NCBI RefSeq assembly: GCF_050389775.1 | Contig: NZ_CP177144.1 | Coordinates: 2,170,001-2,234,000 of the forward strand | Length of the DNA stretch: 64,000 bases | Reading direction: 5' to 3' | From: Marinibacterium sp050389775 | Lineage (GTDB): Bacteria; Pseudomonadota; Alphaproteobacteria; Rhodobacterales; Rhodobacteraceae | Part shown: piece after piece, positions 7,410 through 16,191 of the stretch | Layout of the letters: each line of letters begins with the position of its first letter | Numbering within the stretch: position 1 is the stretch's first letter | Made by a program: the position numbers and the translations under genes | Notes under the pieces: model-generated | Told to the model about the DNA's origin: nothing | Seen by the model: the letters and a program-made list of their open reading frames with translations, nothing else | Databases searched by the model: none

Positions 7410-10400
7410 TCAGCCGAACTCGATCAGCAGGTCCTTGGCGTCGATCTGGCCACCGGGCTGGACGTGTACGGCCTTGACGGTCGCATTGCGCTCGGCATGC
7501 ATGCCGGTCTCCATCTTCATCGCCTCGATGGTCAGCAGCAGGTCGCCGGCCTTGACCGTCGCCCCCGGCTGGACCGAGACCGAGGCCACCACCCCGGGCA
7601 TCGGCGCGGCGACGTGATCGGGGTTGCCCGGATCGGCCTTGGGCCGGGCCGCCGTCGTGCCCTGGACCTTGCGGTTGGGCACGCGGATCACCCGGGGCTG
7701 GCCGTTGAGCTCGAAGAACACCCGCACCTCGCCGTTCTCGTCGGTCTCGGACACGGTCTGGAACAGGATTTCCAGCGTCTTGCCCGGGTCGATCTCGGCG
7801 GTGATTTCCTCGCCCGGCTCCATGCCATAGAAGAACGTCCGCGTGGGCAAGGTGCGCACCGGGCCATAGATCGCGTGGCGCTCGACGTAATCGGTAAAGA
7901 CCTTGGGATACATCATGTAGCCGTTGAGATCCTCGTCATCGATCTCGATCTCGTACTTCTCTTCGAGCTTGCGCCGCTCGGCCTCCATGTCGGCCGGGTC
8001 CAGCAGCGATCCGGGGCGCACGGTGATCGGCTCTTCGTCCTTGAGCACCTTCTTGACGATGGCGGGCGGGAAGCCGCCCGGGGTCTGGCCGACATTGCCC
8101 TTCATCAGCGTGATCACGCTGTCGGGGAAGGAGAATTCGGTGTCGGGCTTCAACAGCTCTTCGGTCGTCATGCCCTGGCTGACCAGCATCAGGGCCAGGT
8201 CGCCCACGGTCTTGGCAATGGGCGTCACCTTGATCACGTCGCCGAACATCTGGTTCACGTCGGCATAGGCCTTGGCCACCTCGTGCCACTTGTCCTCCAG
8301 CCCCATCGACCGGGCCTGGGCCTTGAGGTTGGTGAACTGGCCGCCGGGCATCTCGTGCAGATAGACCTCGGACGAGGGCGATTGCATGCCGGATTCAAAG
8401 GCCGCGTAATGGTTGCGCACCATCTCCCAGTAGTTCGAGATCCGCCGGATGGCGTCGATGTCCAGCCCGGTGTCGCGCTCGGAATGACGCAGGGCCTCGA
8501 CCAGCGTGCCCAGCGTCGCCTGGCTGGTGTTGCCCGACAGCGCATCCATCGCCCCGTCGACCGCATCCACCCCGGCCTCGGCCGCGGCAAAGATCGAGGC
8601 GCAGGCGATGCCGGCCGTGTCATGGGTGTGGAAATGGATCGGCAGGCCGACCTCTTCCTTCAGCGCCTTGACCAGCACGGTCGCAGCGCGCGGCTTGACC
8701 AGCCCGCCCATGTCCTTGAGGCCCAGCACATGGGTGCCGGCGGCCTTCAGCTCCTTGGCCATGTCGACATAATACTTGAGGTTGTACTTGGCCCGGTCGG
8801 GGTCGTGGATGTCGCCGGTGTAGCAGATCGCGCCTTCCAGCAGCTTGCCGCTGTCCAGCACGGCATCCATCGACACGCGCATGTTCTCGACCCAGTTCAG
8901 CGGGTCGAAGACGCGGAAGACGTCGATGCCCGTGGTCGCCGCCTGCTTGACGAAGCTTTGCACCACGTTGTCGGGATAGTTCGTGTAACCGACCCCGTTC
9001 GAACCGCGCAGCAGCATCTGGGTCATCACGTTGGGCATGGCCGCGCGCAGGTCGCGCAGGCGCTGCCAGGGGCATTCCTGCAGGAAGCGATAGGCCACGT
9101 CGAATGTCGCCCCGCCCCAGCATTCGACCGAGAACAGCTGCGGCAGGTCACGTGCGTAATTCGGCGCGATCTTGATCATGTCGAGCGAGCGCATCCGCGT
9201 GGCCAGCAGCGATTGCGGCGCGTCGCGCATGGTCGTGTCGGTGATCAGCAGCCGGTCCTGGGCGGCCATCCAGTCGGCCACGGCCTGCGGGCCCTGTTCG
9301 TCGAGGATCTGCTTGGTGCCCGGGGCCGGGGCCTCGGCCATGGGCCGGGGGGCGACGGGCAGTTTCAGCGTGGCCGGCGGGCGCGGCTGGCCGGCCACGT
9401 CGGGGTGACCATTGACCGTGATGTCGGCGATATAGGTCAGGATGCGCGTGGCCCGGTCGCGGCGCTGGACGAAATCGAAGAGCGCGTCGGTCGTGTCGAT
9501 GAACTTGGTGGTGTATTCGTTGTTCAGGAACGTCGGGTGCTTGAGCAGGTTCTCGACGAAGGCGATGTTGGTCGACACGCCCCGGATGCGGAATTCGCGC
9601 AGGGCGCGGTCCATCCGGGCGATGGCCATTTCGGGTGTCGGCGCCCAGGCCGTGACCTTTTCCAGCAGCGAATCGTAGTACCGCGTGATCACCGCCCCGG
9701 AATAGGCCGTGCCGCCGTCCAGCCGGATGCCCATGCCGGTCGCCCCGCGATAGGCCGTGATGCGGCCGTAATCGGGGATGAAGTTGTTCTGCGGGTCCTC
9801 GGTCGTGATCCGGGTCTGGATGGCATGGCCATTCAGCGTGACATCTTCCTGGCCGGCCTTGCCCGTGGCCTCGGCAATGGTCTTGCCCTCGGCGATCAGG
9901 ATCTGGGCGCGCACGATGTCGATGCCGGTGACTTCCTCGGTCACCGTGTGTTCGACCTGCACCCGGGGGTTGACCTCGATGAAGTAGAAATGGCCGGTGT
10001 CCATGTCCATCAGGAACTCGACGGTGCCGGCGCATTCGTAATTGACGTGTTTGCAGATGCGATAGCCCAGGTCGCAGATCTCGGCCCGCTGCTCTTCGGT
10101 CAGATAGGGCGCGGGCGCGCGTTCGACGACCTTCTGGTTGCGTCGCTGGACCGAGCAATCGCGTTCAAACAGATGATACATCGACCCGTGCTTGTCGCCC
10201 AGGATCTGCACCTCGACATGGCGGGCGCGGGTGATCATCTTTTCCAGGTAGCCTTCGCCATTGCCAAAGGCCGCCTCGGCCTCGCGCCGGCCTTCCAGCA
10301 CCTTTTCCTTGAGCTCTTCGGGCGCCGCGATGGGCCGCATGCCCCGGCCGCCGCCGCCCCAGGACGCCTTGAGCATCAGCGGATAGCCGATCTCGGCGGC

Positions 10401-10850
10401 CTCTGTCGCGATGGCCTCCATGTCGTCGCCCAGCACTTCGGTCGCCGGGATGACCGGCACGCCGGCCTCGATGGCCACCTTGCGGGCGCTGGCCTTGTCG
10501 CCGAGCGCGCGCATCGTGTCGGCCTTGGGGCCGATGAAGGTGATGCCCGCCGCCGCGCAGGCATCGACGAACTCGGGGTTCTCGGACAGCAGCCCGTAGC
10601 CGGGGTGGATGGCATCGGCCCCGCATTCCTTGGCCACGCGGATGATCTCGTCGATGGACAGGTAGGCCTGGACCGGGCCCAGCCCCTCGCCGATCCGGTA
10701 GGCCTCGTCGGCCTTGAACCGGTGCAGCGACAGCTTGTCCTCCTCGGCGAAGACGGCAACGGTCAGCTTGCCCATCTCGTTGGCGGCGCGCATCACGCGG
10801 ATGGCAATTTCGCCCCGGTTGGCCACCAGGATCTTGCGGAATTCGGTCAT
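7410..10850 (-). CDS. pyc: Pyruvate carboxylase
   Basis: A full-length 1146-aa biotin enzyme that carboxylates pyruvate to oxaloacetate using ATP and bicarbonate, refilling the TCA cycle. Domains in order: biotin carboxylase with ATP-grasp (residues 1-460; KILVANRGEIAIRVMRAANE, GGGGRGMR, VEHTVTEE), carboxyltransferase (about 540-830; LLITDTTMRDAPQSLLATRM, HFHTHDTAG), the allosteric/PC tetramerisation part, and a C-terminal biotinyl domain in which EAMKMETGM places the biotin lysine at residue 1112. The start ATG is at 10848-10850 with a weak GAGG site. It stands alone, with a perfect dyad 19-34 nt upstream and a hairpin behind it. Confidence 0.98.
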   Translation of the reverse strand: MTEFRKILVANRGEIAIRVMRAANEMGKLTVAVFAEEDKLSLHRFKADEAYRIGEGLGPVQAYLSIDEIIRVAKECGADAIHPGYGLLSENPEFVDACAAAGITFIGPKADTMRALGDKASARKVAIEAGVPVIPATEVLGDDMEAIATEAAEIGYPLMLKASWGGGGRGMRPIAAPEELKEKVLEGRREAEAAFGNGEGYLEKMITRARHVEVQILGDKHGSMYHLFERDCSVQRRNQKVVERAPAPYLTEEQRAEICDLGYRICKHVNYECAGTVEFLMDMDTGHFYFIEVNPRVQVEHTVTEEVTGIDIVRAQILIAEGKTIAEATGKAGQEDVTLNGHAIQTRITTEDPQNNFIPDYGRITAYRGATGMGIRLDGGTAYSGAVITRYYDSLLEKVTAWAPTPEMAIARMDRALREFRIRGVSTNIAFVENLLKHPTFLNNEYTTKFIDTTDALFDFVQRRDRATRILTYIADITVNGHPDVAGQPRPPATLKLPVAPRPMAEAPAPGTKQILDEQGPQAVADWMAAQDRLLITDTTMRDAPQSLLATRMRSLDMIKIAPNYARDLPQLFSVECWGGATFDVAYRFLQECPWQRLRDLRAAMPNVMTQMLLRGSNGVGYTNYPDNVVQSFVKQAATTGIDVFRVFDPLNWVENMRVSMDAVLDSGKLLEGAICYTGDIHDPDRAKYNLKYYVDMAKELKAAGTHVLGLKDMGGLVKPRAATVLVKALKEEVGLPIHFHTHDTAGIACASIFAAAEAGVDAVDGAMDALSGNTSQATLGTLVEALRHSERDTGLDIDAIRRISNYWEMVRNHYAAFESGMQSPSSEVYLHEMPGGQFTNLKAQARSMGLEDKWHEVAKAYADVNQMFGDVIKVTPIAKTVGDLALMLVSQGMTTEELLKPDTEFSFPDSVITLMKGNVGQTPGGFPPAIVKKVLKDEEPITVRPGSLLDPADMEAERRKLEEKYEIEIDDEDLNGYMMYPKVFTDYVERHAIYGPVRTLPTRTFFYGMEPGEEITAEIDPGKTLEILFQTVSETDENGEVRVFFELNGQPRVIRVPNRKVQGTTAARPKADPGNPDHVAAPMPGVVASVSVQPGATVKAGDLLLTIEAMKMETGMHAERNATVKAVHVQPGGQIDAKDLLIEFG

Positions 10851-10868
10851 ACTTTGGCCTCGTCCTTA

Positions 10869-10884
10869 GTTCGACACGTCGAAC
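10869..10884. promoter_or_regulatory. Perfect inverted repeat in the pyc leader
   Basis: GTTCGAC, AC, GTCGAAC: a 7-2-7 dyad 19-34 nt upstream of the pyc start codon. Its size and position fit an operator for a dimeric regulator overlapping the promoter or ribosome-entry region. The binding protein is unknown. Confidence 0.45.
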
Positions 10885-10905
10885 CGCTGGCGTCAGAGCA
10901 TGAAC

Positions 10906-10933
10906 AAGACCGGCCCTCCTTCAAGCCGGTCTT
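10906..10933. terminator. Hairpin between the hydroxy-acid dehydrogenase gene and pyc
   Basis: AAGACCGGC (10906-10914) pairs perfectly with GCCGGTCTT (10925-10933) over a 10-nt loop, 49 nt beyond the stop of the upstream minus-strand gene. The T run is short, so it may be a weak terminator that separates the two genes. Confidence 0.5.
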
Positions 10934-10981
10934 TGGTCTGAACGCGCCTCCTCGCGGTTCTGCGGTGCAGAATGGCGTTAT

Positions 10982-12127
10982 TTAGGCGCGATGGTCCAGC
11001 GAAAAGGCAGGGGGCAGGGATTTGAGGTCGCGCGCGCCCAATTGGCCCATGTTGGCCTCGAGATCGCGGGCCAGGATATCGATCAGATGGGCCGGGCCGG
11101 TCGGGCCAAGTGCGGCCAGGGCATAGTGGAACCCCCTGCCCAGCATGACGAAATCGGCGCCAAGGGCGATCGCGCGCAGGATGTCGAGCCCGCTTTCGAT
11201 GCCGCTGTCGAAGAGAATCGGCAGGGATGTGCCGGCGCGGACCTCGGGCAGGGCGGTGATGGATGCAGGTGCAGCATCGAACTGCCGCCCGGCATGGTTC
11301 GACACCCAGAGCGCATCGACGCCCTCGGCTTCGAGCCGGGTGGCATCCTCTCCGCGCAGCACGCCCTTGACGATCAGCTGGCCGTCCCAGTGGTCGCGCA
11401 GCCAGCGCAGGTAGTCCCAGTCGGGCGAGGTGCGCAGCAGGTAGCCGATATGTTCCGTGGGCGGCAGGTTGGCCTGCATATCGGAATACTTGTCCAGCGT
11501 GCGCATGTGGATGCCGCGTTCGCCGCGCATCGCCCAGGCCCAGGCCGGGCAGAGCGCCACCTGGCCCATCAGCCGGGGCGTCAGCCTGGGCGGGCTGGTC
11601 AGGCCGGACCGGGTCTGGCGTTCGCGGCGCGAGGCCACGGGCACGTCGACGGTCAGGATCAGCCCGGTGAACCCGGCATCGCGGGCGCGGGCCAGCATGT
11701 CCTTGCGGATGCCCTCGTCCTTGGGCGGATAGAGCTGGAACCAGCCATGGCCGCCCAGGTGCGGGGCCAGGTCCTCGGGCGCGCGGGTGGCCACGGTGGA
11801 CAGCGAGAACGGCAGCCCGGCCTCGGCCGCGGCCCGGGCCAGGTGGATCTCGGCTCGTTCCCAGATCAGCCCCGACATGCCCAGCGGGGCCATGCCGACG
11901 GGCAGGGGAAAATCATGGCCGAAGAGCCGGGTGGTCAGGTCGGGCTTGAACGCGCCATGCAGGATCGACGGCGCAAAGCCGATGCGGTCCAGCTCGGCCC
12001 GGTTGCGGTGCTTGGTGGCCTCGGTCCCGGTGGCACTGTCGAGATATTCCCAGACAAAGGTGGGCAGGCGCCGGCGGGCACGGCGGCGCAGATCGGACAG
12101 GGCGGGATAGGTCTGGTGCAGGTTCAC
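10982..12127 (-). CDS. FMN-dependent alpha-hydroxy-acid dehydrogenase (L-lactate dehydrogenase/LldD-like)
   Basis: A 381-aa TIM-barrel flavoprotein of the glycolate oxidase/lactate dehydrogenase family, which oxidises L-2-hydroxy acids such as lactate. Signatures are PVGMAPLGMSGLIWERAE (FMN binding), FSLSTVATRAPED, LTVDVPVASRRERQ, the lysine in LIVKGVLRGEDA, the active-site region WVSNHAGRQFDAAP and FDSGIESGLDILRAIALGAD. The usual second position after the catalytic His is Gly (HGGRQLD); here it is Ala (HAGRQFD), which may affect substrate choice. Its neighbour is pyruvate carboxylase, so lactate-to-pyruvate-to-oxaloacetate flow is a reasonable but unproven link. It is divergent from uvrD. 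Confidence 0.88.
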   Translation of the reverse strand: MNLHQTYPALSDLRRRARRRLPTFVWEYLDSATGTEATKHRNRAELDRIGFAPSILHGAFKPDLTTRLFGHDFPLPVGMAPLGMSGLIWERAEIHLARAAAEAGLPFSLSTVATRAPEDLAPHLGGHGWFQLYPPKDEGIRKDMLARARDAGFTGLILTVDVPVASRRERQTRSGLTSPPRLTPRLMGQVALCPAWAWAMRGERGIHMRTLDKYSDMQANLPPTEHIGYLLRTSPDWDYLRWLRDHWDGQLIVKGVLRGEDATRLEAEGVDALWVSNHAGRQFDAAPASITALPEVRAGTSLPILFDSGIESGLDILRAIALGADFVMLGRGFHYALAALGPTGPAHLIDILARDLEANMGQLGARDLKSLPPAFSLDHRA

Positions 12128-12180
12128 GGACGGACGGTGACCAAAGTTCGGCGGGGAAGTCCAGAGGCATCAGGCGGTTG

Positions 12181-12202
12181 GCGGAAAATTCGAATTTTCC
12201 GC
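12181..12202. repeat. Perfect 22-bp palindrome
   Basis: GCGGAAAATTC followed directly by its reverse complement GAATTTTCCGC, with no spacer. It lies in the divergent region between the hydroxy-acid dehydrogenase gene and uvrD, two bases from a second perfect palindrome. Confidence 0.9.
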
Positions 12203-12204
12203 GC

Positions 12205-12224
12205 CGTTTTCTTGCAAGAAAACG
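12205..12224. repeat. Perfect 20-bp palindrome
   Basis: CGTTTTCTTG followed by CAAGAAAACG. With the 22-bp palindrome before it, it forms a 44-bp double-palindrome block about 80 bp upstream of uvrD. It could be a pair of regulator sites or a REP-like element. Confidence 0.9.
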
Positions 12225-12249
12225 TATCCGGATCGGACGATTTTGCGGT

Positions 12250-12264
12250 GAACGAAGGGCGAAC
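12250..12264 (+). promoter_or_regulatory. LexA (SOS) box upstream of uvrD
   Basis: GAAC, seven bases, GAAC: the direct-repeat operator known for alphaproteobacterial LexA. It lies 40-55 nt upstream of the uvrD start, where a repressor would block the promoter. No second such repeat was noticed near a gene start in this window. Confidence 0.7.
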
Positions 12265-12304
12265 AAGCCTTTTCGGCTGGGCCGAACCGCGCTAGGATCG
12301 GGTC

Positions 12305-14767
12305 ATGAGCAGTTTCGATGACATGGATGCCTTTGAACAGGCCGACCGAACGTCCCTGTCGGCCCGGGCCATGGCCAGCCGGCCGATGCCCTATCTCGAC
12401 GGGCTGAACCCCGCACAGCGCGAGGCTGTCGAACATCTCGACGGGCCGGTCCTGATGCTGGCCGGGGCGGGGACCGGCAAGACCAAGGCGCTGACCGCGC
12501 GAATCGTGCACCTGCTGAACACCGGTTCGGCCCGCCCGAACGAGATCCTGGCCGTGACCTTCACCAACAAGGCCGCGCGCGAGATGAAGAACCGCGTCGG
12601 CGGCATGCTGGGCCAGGCCATCGAGGGCATGCCCTGGCTGGGCACCTTCCATTCGATCTGCGTCAAGCTCCTGCGCCGCCATGCCGAGCTGGTCGGGCTG
12701 AAATCGAACTTCACCATCCTCGACACCGACGACCAGCTGCGCCTGCTGAAACAGCTGGTGCAGGCCGCGGGCATCGACGACAAGCGCTGGCCGGCGCGCC
12801 AGCTGGCCAATATCATCGACGGCTGGAAGAACCGGGCGCTGACGCCCGGCAAGGTGCCGGCAGCTGATGCCGGGGCCTACAATCACAAGGGCGTCGGGCT
12901 CTACACGCTGTACCAGGAACGCCTGCGCGAGCTGAACGCCGTCGATTTCGGCGACCTGCTGCTGCACATGGTCACGATCTTCCAGGATCACCCCGACGTG
13001 CTGGAGCAATACCAGCGCTGGTTCCGCTACATCATGGTCGACGAGTACCAGGATACCAACGTGGCCCAGTACCTGTGGCTGAGGCTGCTGGCCTCGGGCC
13101 ACAAGAACATCTGCTGCGTGGGCGACGACGACCAGTCGATCTATGGCTGGCGCGGCGCCGAGGTGGGCAACATCCTGCGGTTCGAAAAGGATTTTCCGGG
13201 CGCCCATGTCGTTCGGCTGGAACAGAATTACCGCTCGACCCCGCATATCCTGGCCGCCGCCTCGGGGGTGATCGACGCCAACGAGGGCCGGCTGGGCAAG
13301 ACGCTGTGGACCGAGGCGCAGGAGGGCGAGAAGGTCCGCCTGATCGGCCATTGGGACGGCGAGGAAGAGGCGCGCTGGATCGGCGAAGAGGTCGAATCGA
13401 TGCAGCGCGGCACCCGGGGCATGCGGCCCTACAGCCTGGATGACATGGCCATCCTGGTCCGTGCCTCGCACCAGATGCGCGCCTTCGAGGACCGGTTCCT
13501 GACCATCGGGCTGCCCTATCGCGTGATCGGCGGCCCGCGATTCTACGAGCGGATGGAGATCCGCGATGCCATGGCCTATTTCCGGTTGGTGGTGTCGCCC
13601 GACGACGACCTGGCCTTCGAGCGCATCGTCAACACGCCCAAGCGCGGCCTGGGCGACAAGGCCCAGCAGACGATCCAGGTGACGGCCCGGGCCAACGGAG
13701 TGTCGCTGATCCAAGGTGCGGCGCTGGCCGTGGAAAACGGGCTGATCAAGGGCAAGGGCGGCAACCAGCTGCGCCACCTGGTCGAAAGCCTGGCGCGCTG
13801 GCGCGAGACGATGCTGGGCCCGGTCGTGCGGGTCATGAACGACGACGAGGATACGGCGGTCATCGACGACGAGCCGCCCTTCGTGGCCGGCGAGACGCGG
13901 CGGGGCGCGCCGCAGGTGTCGCATATCGAACTGGCCGAGATGATCCTCGACGAATCCGGCTATACGGAGATGTGGCAGAACGACAAGACGCCCGAGGCGC
14001 CGGGCCGGCTGGAAAACCTCAAGGAACTGGTCAAGGCGCTGGAGTCCTTCGAGAACCTGCAAGGCTTCCTGGAACATGTCGCGCTGATCATGGACAATGA
14101 AAGCGACGATGCGGATGCCAAGATCTCGATCATGACGCTGCATGCGGCCAAGGGCCTGGAATTCCCGGCGGTCTTTCTGCCAGGCTGGGAAGACGGGTTG
14201 TTCCCCTCGCAGCGGTCGATGGACGAGACCGGGTTGAAGGGGCTCGAAGAGGAACGCCGCCTGGCCTATGTCGGGATCACCCGGGCCGAAGAGGTCTGCA
14301 CGATTTCCTTCGCGGCCAACCGGCGGATCTTTGGCCAGTGGCAATCGGCGCTGCCCTCGCGATTCGTCGACGAGCTGCCCGAACCCCATGTCGAGGTGCT
14401 GACCCCGCCGGGCCTTTACGGCGGCGGTTTCGGGGCGGCCAGCGGGTCGGTCGGTTCGGGCATGGCCGGCGGCGGGGTCGAGGCCCGGGCGGCCGAGGCC
14501 AATGTCTACAATTCCCCCGGCTGGAAACGGTTGCAGGAACGCAGCAGCCAGCGGCCGATGGCCCAGCCCAAGGAAAGTCGCAACACGGTGATCGACCTGA
14601 ACGCGGTGTCGAGCTTTACCATGGGGGAACGGGTGTTCCACCAGAAGTTCGGCTATGGCGCGATCGTGGGGATCGAGGGCGACAAGCTGGAAATCGACTT
14701 CGAAAAGGCCGGGACCAAGAAAGTCGTGGCCCGGTTCGTCTCGGCGAGCGACGACATTCCATTCTGA
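12305..14767 (+). CDS. uvrD: ATP-dependent DNA helicase UvrD/PcrA
   Basis: An 820-aa superfamily 1A helicase that unwinds DNA in nucleotide-excision and mismatch repair and clears recombinase or stalled polymerase from DNA. Motifs: Q motif LNPAQREAVEHLDGPVLMLA, Walker A GAGTGKT (residues 54-60), motif Ia AVTFTNKAAREM, motif II VDEYQDTN, motif III CVGDDDQSIYGWRGA, motif IV LEQNYRS, motif V TLHAAKGLEFP and motif VI AYVGITRAEE. The C-terminus (FHQKFGYGAIVGIEGDKLEI) is the Tudor-like PcrA tail that contacts RNA polymerase in related proteins. A LexA box precedes it, so SOS induction is expected. Confidence 0.97.
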   Translation: MSSFDDMDAFEQADRTSLSARAMASRPMPYLDGLNPAQREAVEHLDGPVLMLAGAGTGKTKALTARIVHLLNTGSARPNEILAVTFTNKAAREMKNRVGGMLGQAIEGMPWLGTFHSICVKLLRRHAELVGLKSNFTILDTDDQLRLLKQLVQAAGIDDKRWPARQLANIIDGWKNRALTPGKVPAADAGAYNHKGVGLYTLYQERLRELNAVDFGDLLLHMVTIFQDHPDVLEQYQRWFRYIMVDEYQDTNVAQYLWLRLLASGHKNICCVGDDDQSIYGWRGAEVGNILRFEKDFPGAHVVRLEQNYRSTPHILAAASGVIDANEGRLGKTLWTEAQEGEKVRLIGHWDGEEEARWIGEEVESMQRGTRGMRPYSLDDMAILVRASHQMRAFEDRFLTIGLPYRVIGGPRFYERMEIRDAMAYFRLVVSPDDDLAFERIVNTPKRGLGDKAQQTIQVTARANGVSLIQGAALAVENGLIKGKGGNQLRHLVESLARWRETMLGPVVRVMNDDEDTAVIDDEPPFVAGETRRGAPQVSHIELAEMILDESGYTEMWQNDKTPEAPGRLENLKELVKALESFENLQGFLEHVALIMDNESDDADAKISIMTLHAAKGLEFPAVFLPGWEDGLFPSQRSMDETGLKGLEEERRLAYVGITRAEEVCTISFAANRRIFGQWQSALPSRFVDELPEPHVEVLTPPGLYGGGFGAASGSVGSGMAGGGVEARAAEANVYNSPGWKRLQERSSQRPMAQPKESRNTVIDLNAVSSFTMGERVFHQKFGYGAIVGIEGDKLEIDFEKAGTKKVVARFVSASDDIPF

Positions 14768-15429
14768 TAGGGGCGGTTTGAGCGGGTCAGTGGTGGGGCG
14801 CTGACGCGGCCTGTTTGTCGAGGCAGCTTGACCTGGCCCGTGGCGCTGCCGGTTTGCAGGCGTCTGTGCGAACGGGGCGCTTGCGGCGGGCCTGCCGTGT
14901 CGGGGCCCTTGGCCGGGCGGTTCCGTTCCGGCCCATTGGTGCCGGCCTCATTGATCCGCCCCGTAGGTCCCTTTGGCCGGACGTGGCCGGTTGGCTCCTG
15001 GGGGAGGGCGCTTTTCAATCGTGAACTTTCGTCGAACGGTCCAACTGCTCTGCCTTGTCAGCACCTCTGGCCGGACGTGGCTGGTCGGCCCTCTAGGAGG
15101 CATGACCGATCTGGCGCCTTGATTGAACGTTGTCGTTCGGTCCCATTGGTCAGGCCTGTCGGGATCCCTTGCCAGACGTGGTCGGTTGGCCCCCTTGGCA
15201 TATCCGATCGGGCATCTAACCCGAACGATGTCGAACGGACCCGAAGGTCTGTCGTGTCCGCAATCTGTCGGCGGGCGTGACCGGGTGGCCCCACAGGTCG
15301 AAGGTTTCCGATCTGGTCCCCGTCACAAAGCCTTTGCGATCAATCCTTTGCGGTCGAGCCATCCGAAACCCCAAGTGTGCCCCGCCGCCGCGTGGTGAGC
15401 GTCACGCGAGTGGGGCCTGTCAGGTGGGG
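14768..15429. repeat. Gene-free region with about four degenerate repeats of roughly 98 bp
   Basis: 662 nt between convergent uvrD and the DUF922-like gene. A core resembling GGCCGGACGTGGCCGGTTGG recurs near 14975, 15069, 15170 and 15269, spaced 94, about 101 and 99 bp. The first three are preceded by versions of GGTCC[CA]A[TC]TGGT. Copies have diverged by many point changes. Reading frames across it show only translated repeats, so it is treated as non-coding. Confidence 0.6.
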
Positions 15430-16017
15430 TCAGATCTTGACGCCTTCCTTCTGGCCGTGGTTCGTCTTCTTGTCGTAATCGTCCTGCACCTTCTGCAGGT
15501 CGGTGCCCAGGGTCTTGAGCCGGGCCTTCAGCGTGGTCACCGTCCAGGGCTTGAACCCGGCCAACAGCTTTTCCTTCTTCTTGGGGTCCTTTTCCTTTTC
15601 GACGGCCTTGTTGGTCGCCTCGGCCTGGGCGTTCTGCACCTCGATCTCCTGCAGGAAGATCGCAAAGACCTCGAGCGCGAGGTAATGGTGATTGGTCTCG
15701 TGTTTCAGCAGCTTGGCATACATGTCGTCCCAGGCCTTCTTGTCGTCCTTGGACGCCTTGGAATAATCCGACCAGACCGGCATGTAGATATCGGGCTTGG
15801 CGCTGACCGAGACCTCGACGATGCGCTTCTTGCCGTCGTTCTTGTAGCCCATGTTGGCGTTGCAGACGTATTCGCCCCAATGATCATGCTTGTTCAGGTT
15901 GGTCCGCAGCTCATCCAGGGTCACGCCCTTGACGGTCAGGCTCTTCTTGCTGCCCGGCTTGGCGATGCTGGATTTCACAGTGATCTTGGGAAATTTCTCG
16001 GTTTTCGTGTCGGCCAT
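15430..16017 (-). CDS. DUF922-like putative zinc metalloprotease, 195 aa
   Basis: The protein has no signal peptide or membrane segment and is very Lys/Asp-rich (MADTKTEKFPKITVKSSIAK). It shows the layout of DUF922: an N-terminal strand region (SLTVKGVTLDELRTNLN), a GEYVCNANMGY segment, VEVSVSAKPDIYMPVW, then AWDDMYAKLLKHETNHHYLA with HETNH (residues 106-110) as a zinc-binding HExxH, followed by a long charged helix. The start ATG at 16015-16017 follows a perfect GGAGG; an upstream extension is unlikely. Proteolysis is inferred from the motif only. Its neighbours are repeats, so context gives no substrate. A second HExxH protein of similar composition lies at 41789-42634. Confidence 0.7.
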   Translation of the reverse strand: MADTKTEKFPKITVKSSIAKPGSKKSLTVKGVTLDELRTNLNKHDHWGEYVCNANMGYKNDGKKRIVEVSVSAKPDIYMPVWSDYSKASKDDKKAWDDMYAKLLKHETNHHYLALEVFAIFLQEIEVQNAQAEATNKAVEKEKDPKKKEKLLAGFKPWTVTTLKARLKTLGTDLQKVQDDYDKKTNHGQKEGVKI

Positions 16018-16191
16018 CGTTACCTCCATCAACGCTGGCGGAGGGCGGCGACCATCGCGGCCCATCCATGGCGCGACCCTAGCCCCAAGCACGGCGACGT
16101 TCTGCGAACCAGGTCACAGGCCGCGCTGTGCGGTGCGATTTTTTCGGGGGCGCAGTTTTCGGGAGGGCTGAAAAGCGAAACGGCGGCGCCT

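Noticed and set aside
7080..10985. A 1301-codon open frame on the plus strand across the SH3 and pyc region
   Set aside because: It is antisense to pyruvate carboxylase and arises from GC-rich codon bias; the translation (runs of Gly, His, Asp, Leu) matches no protein.
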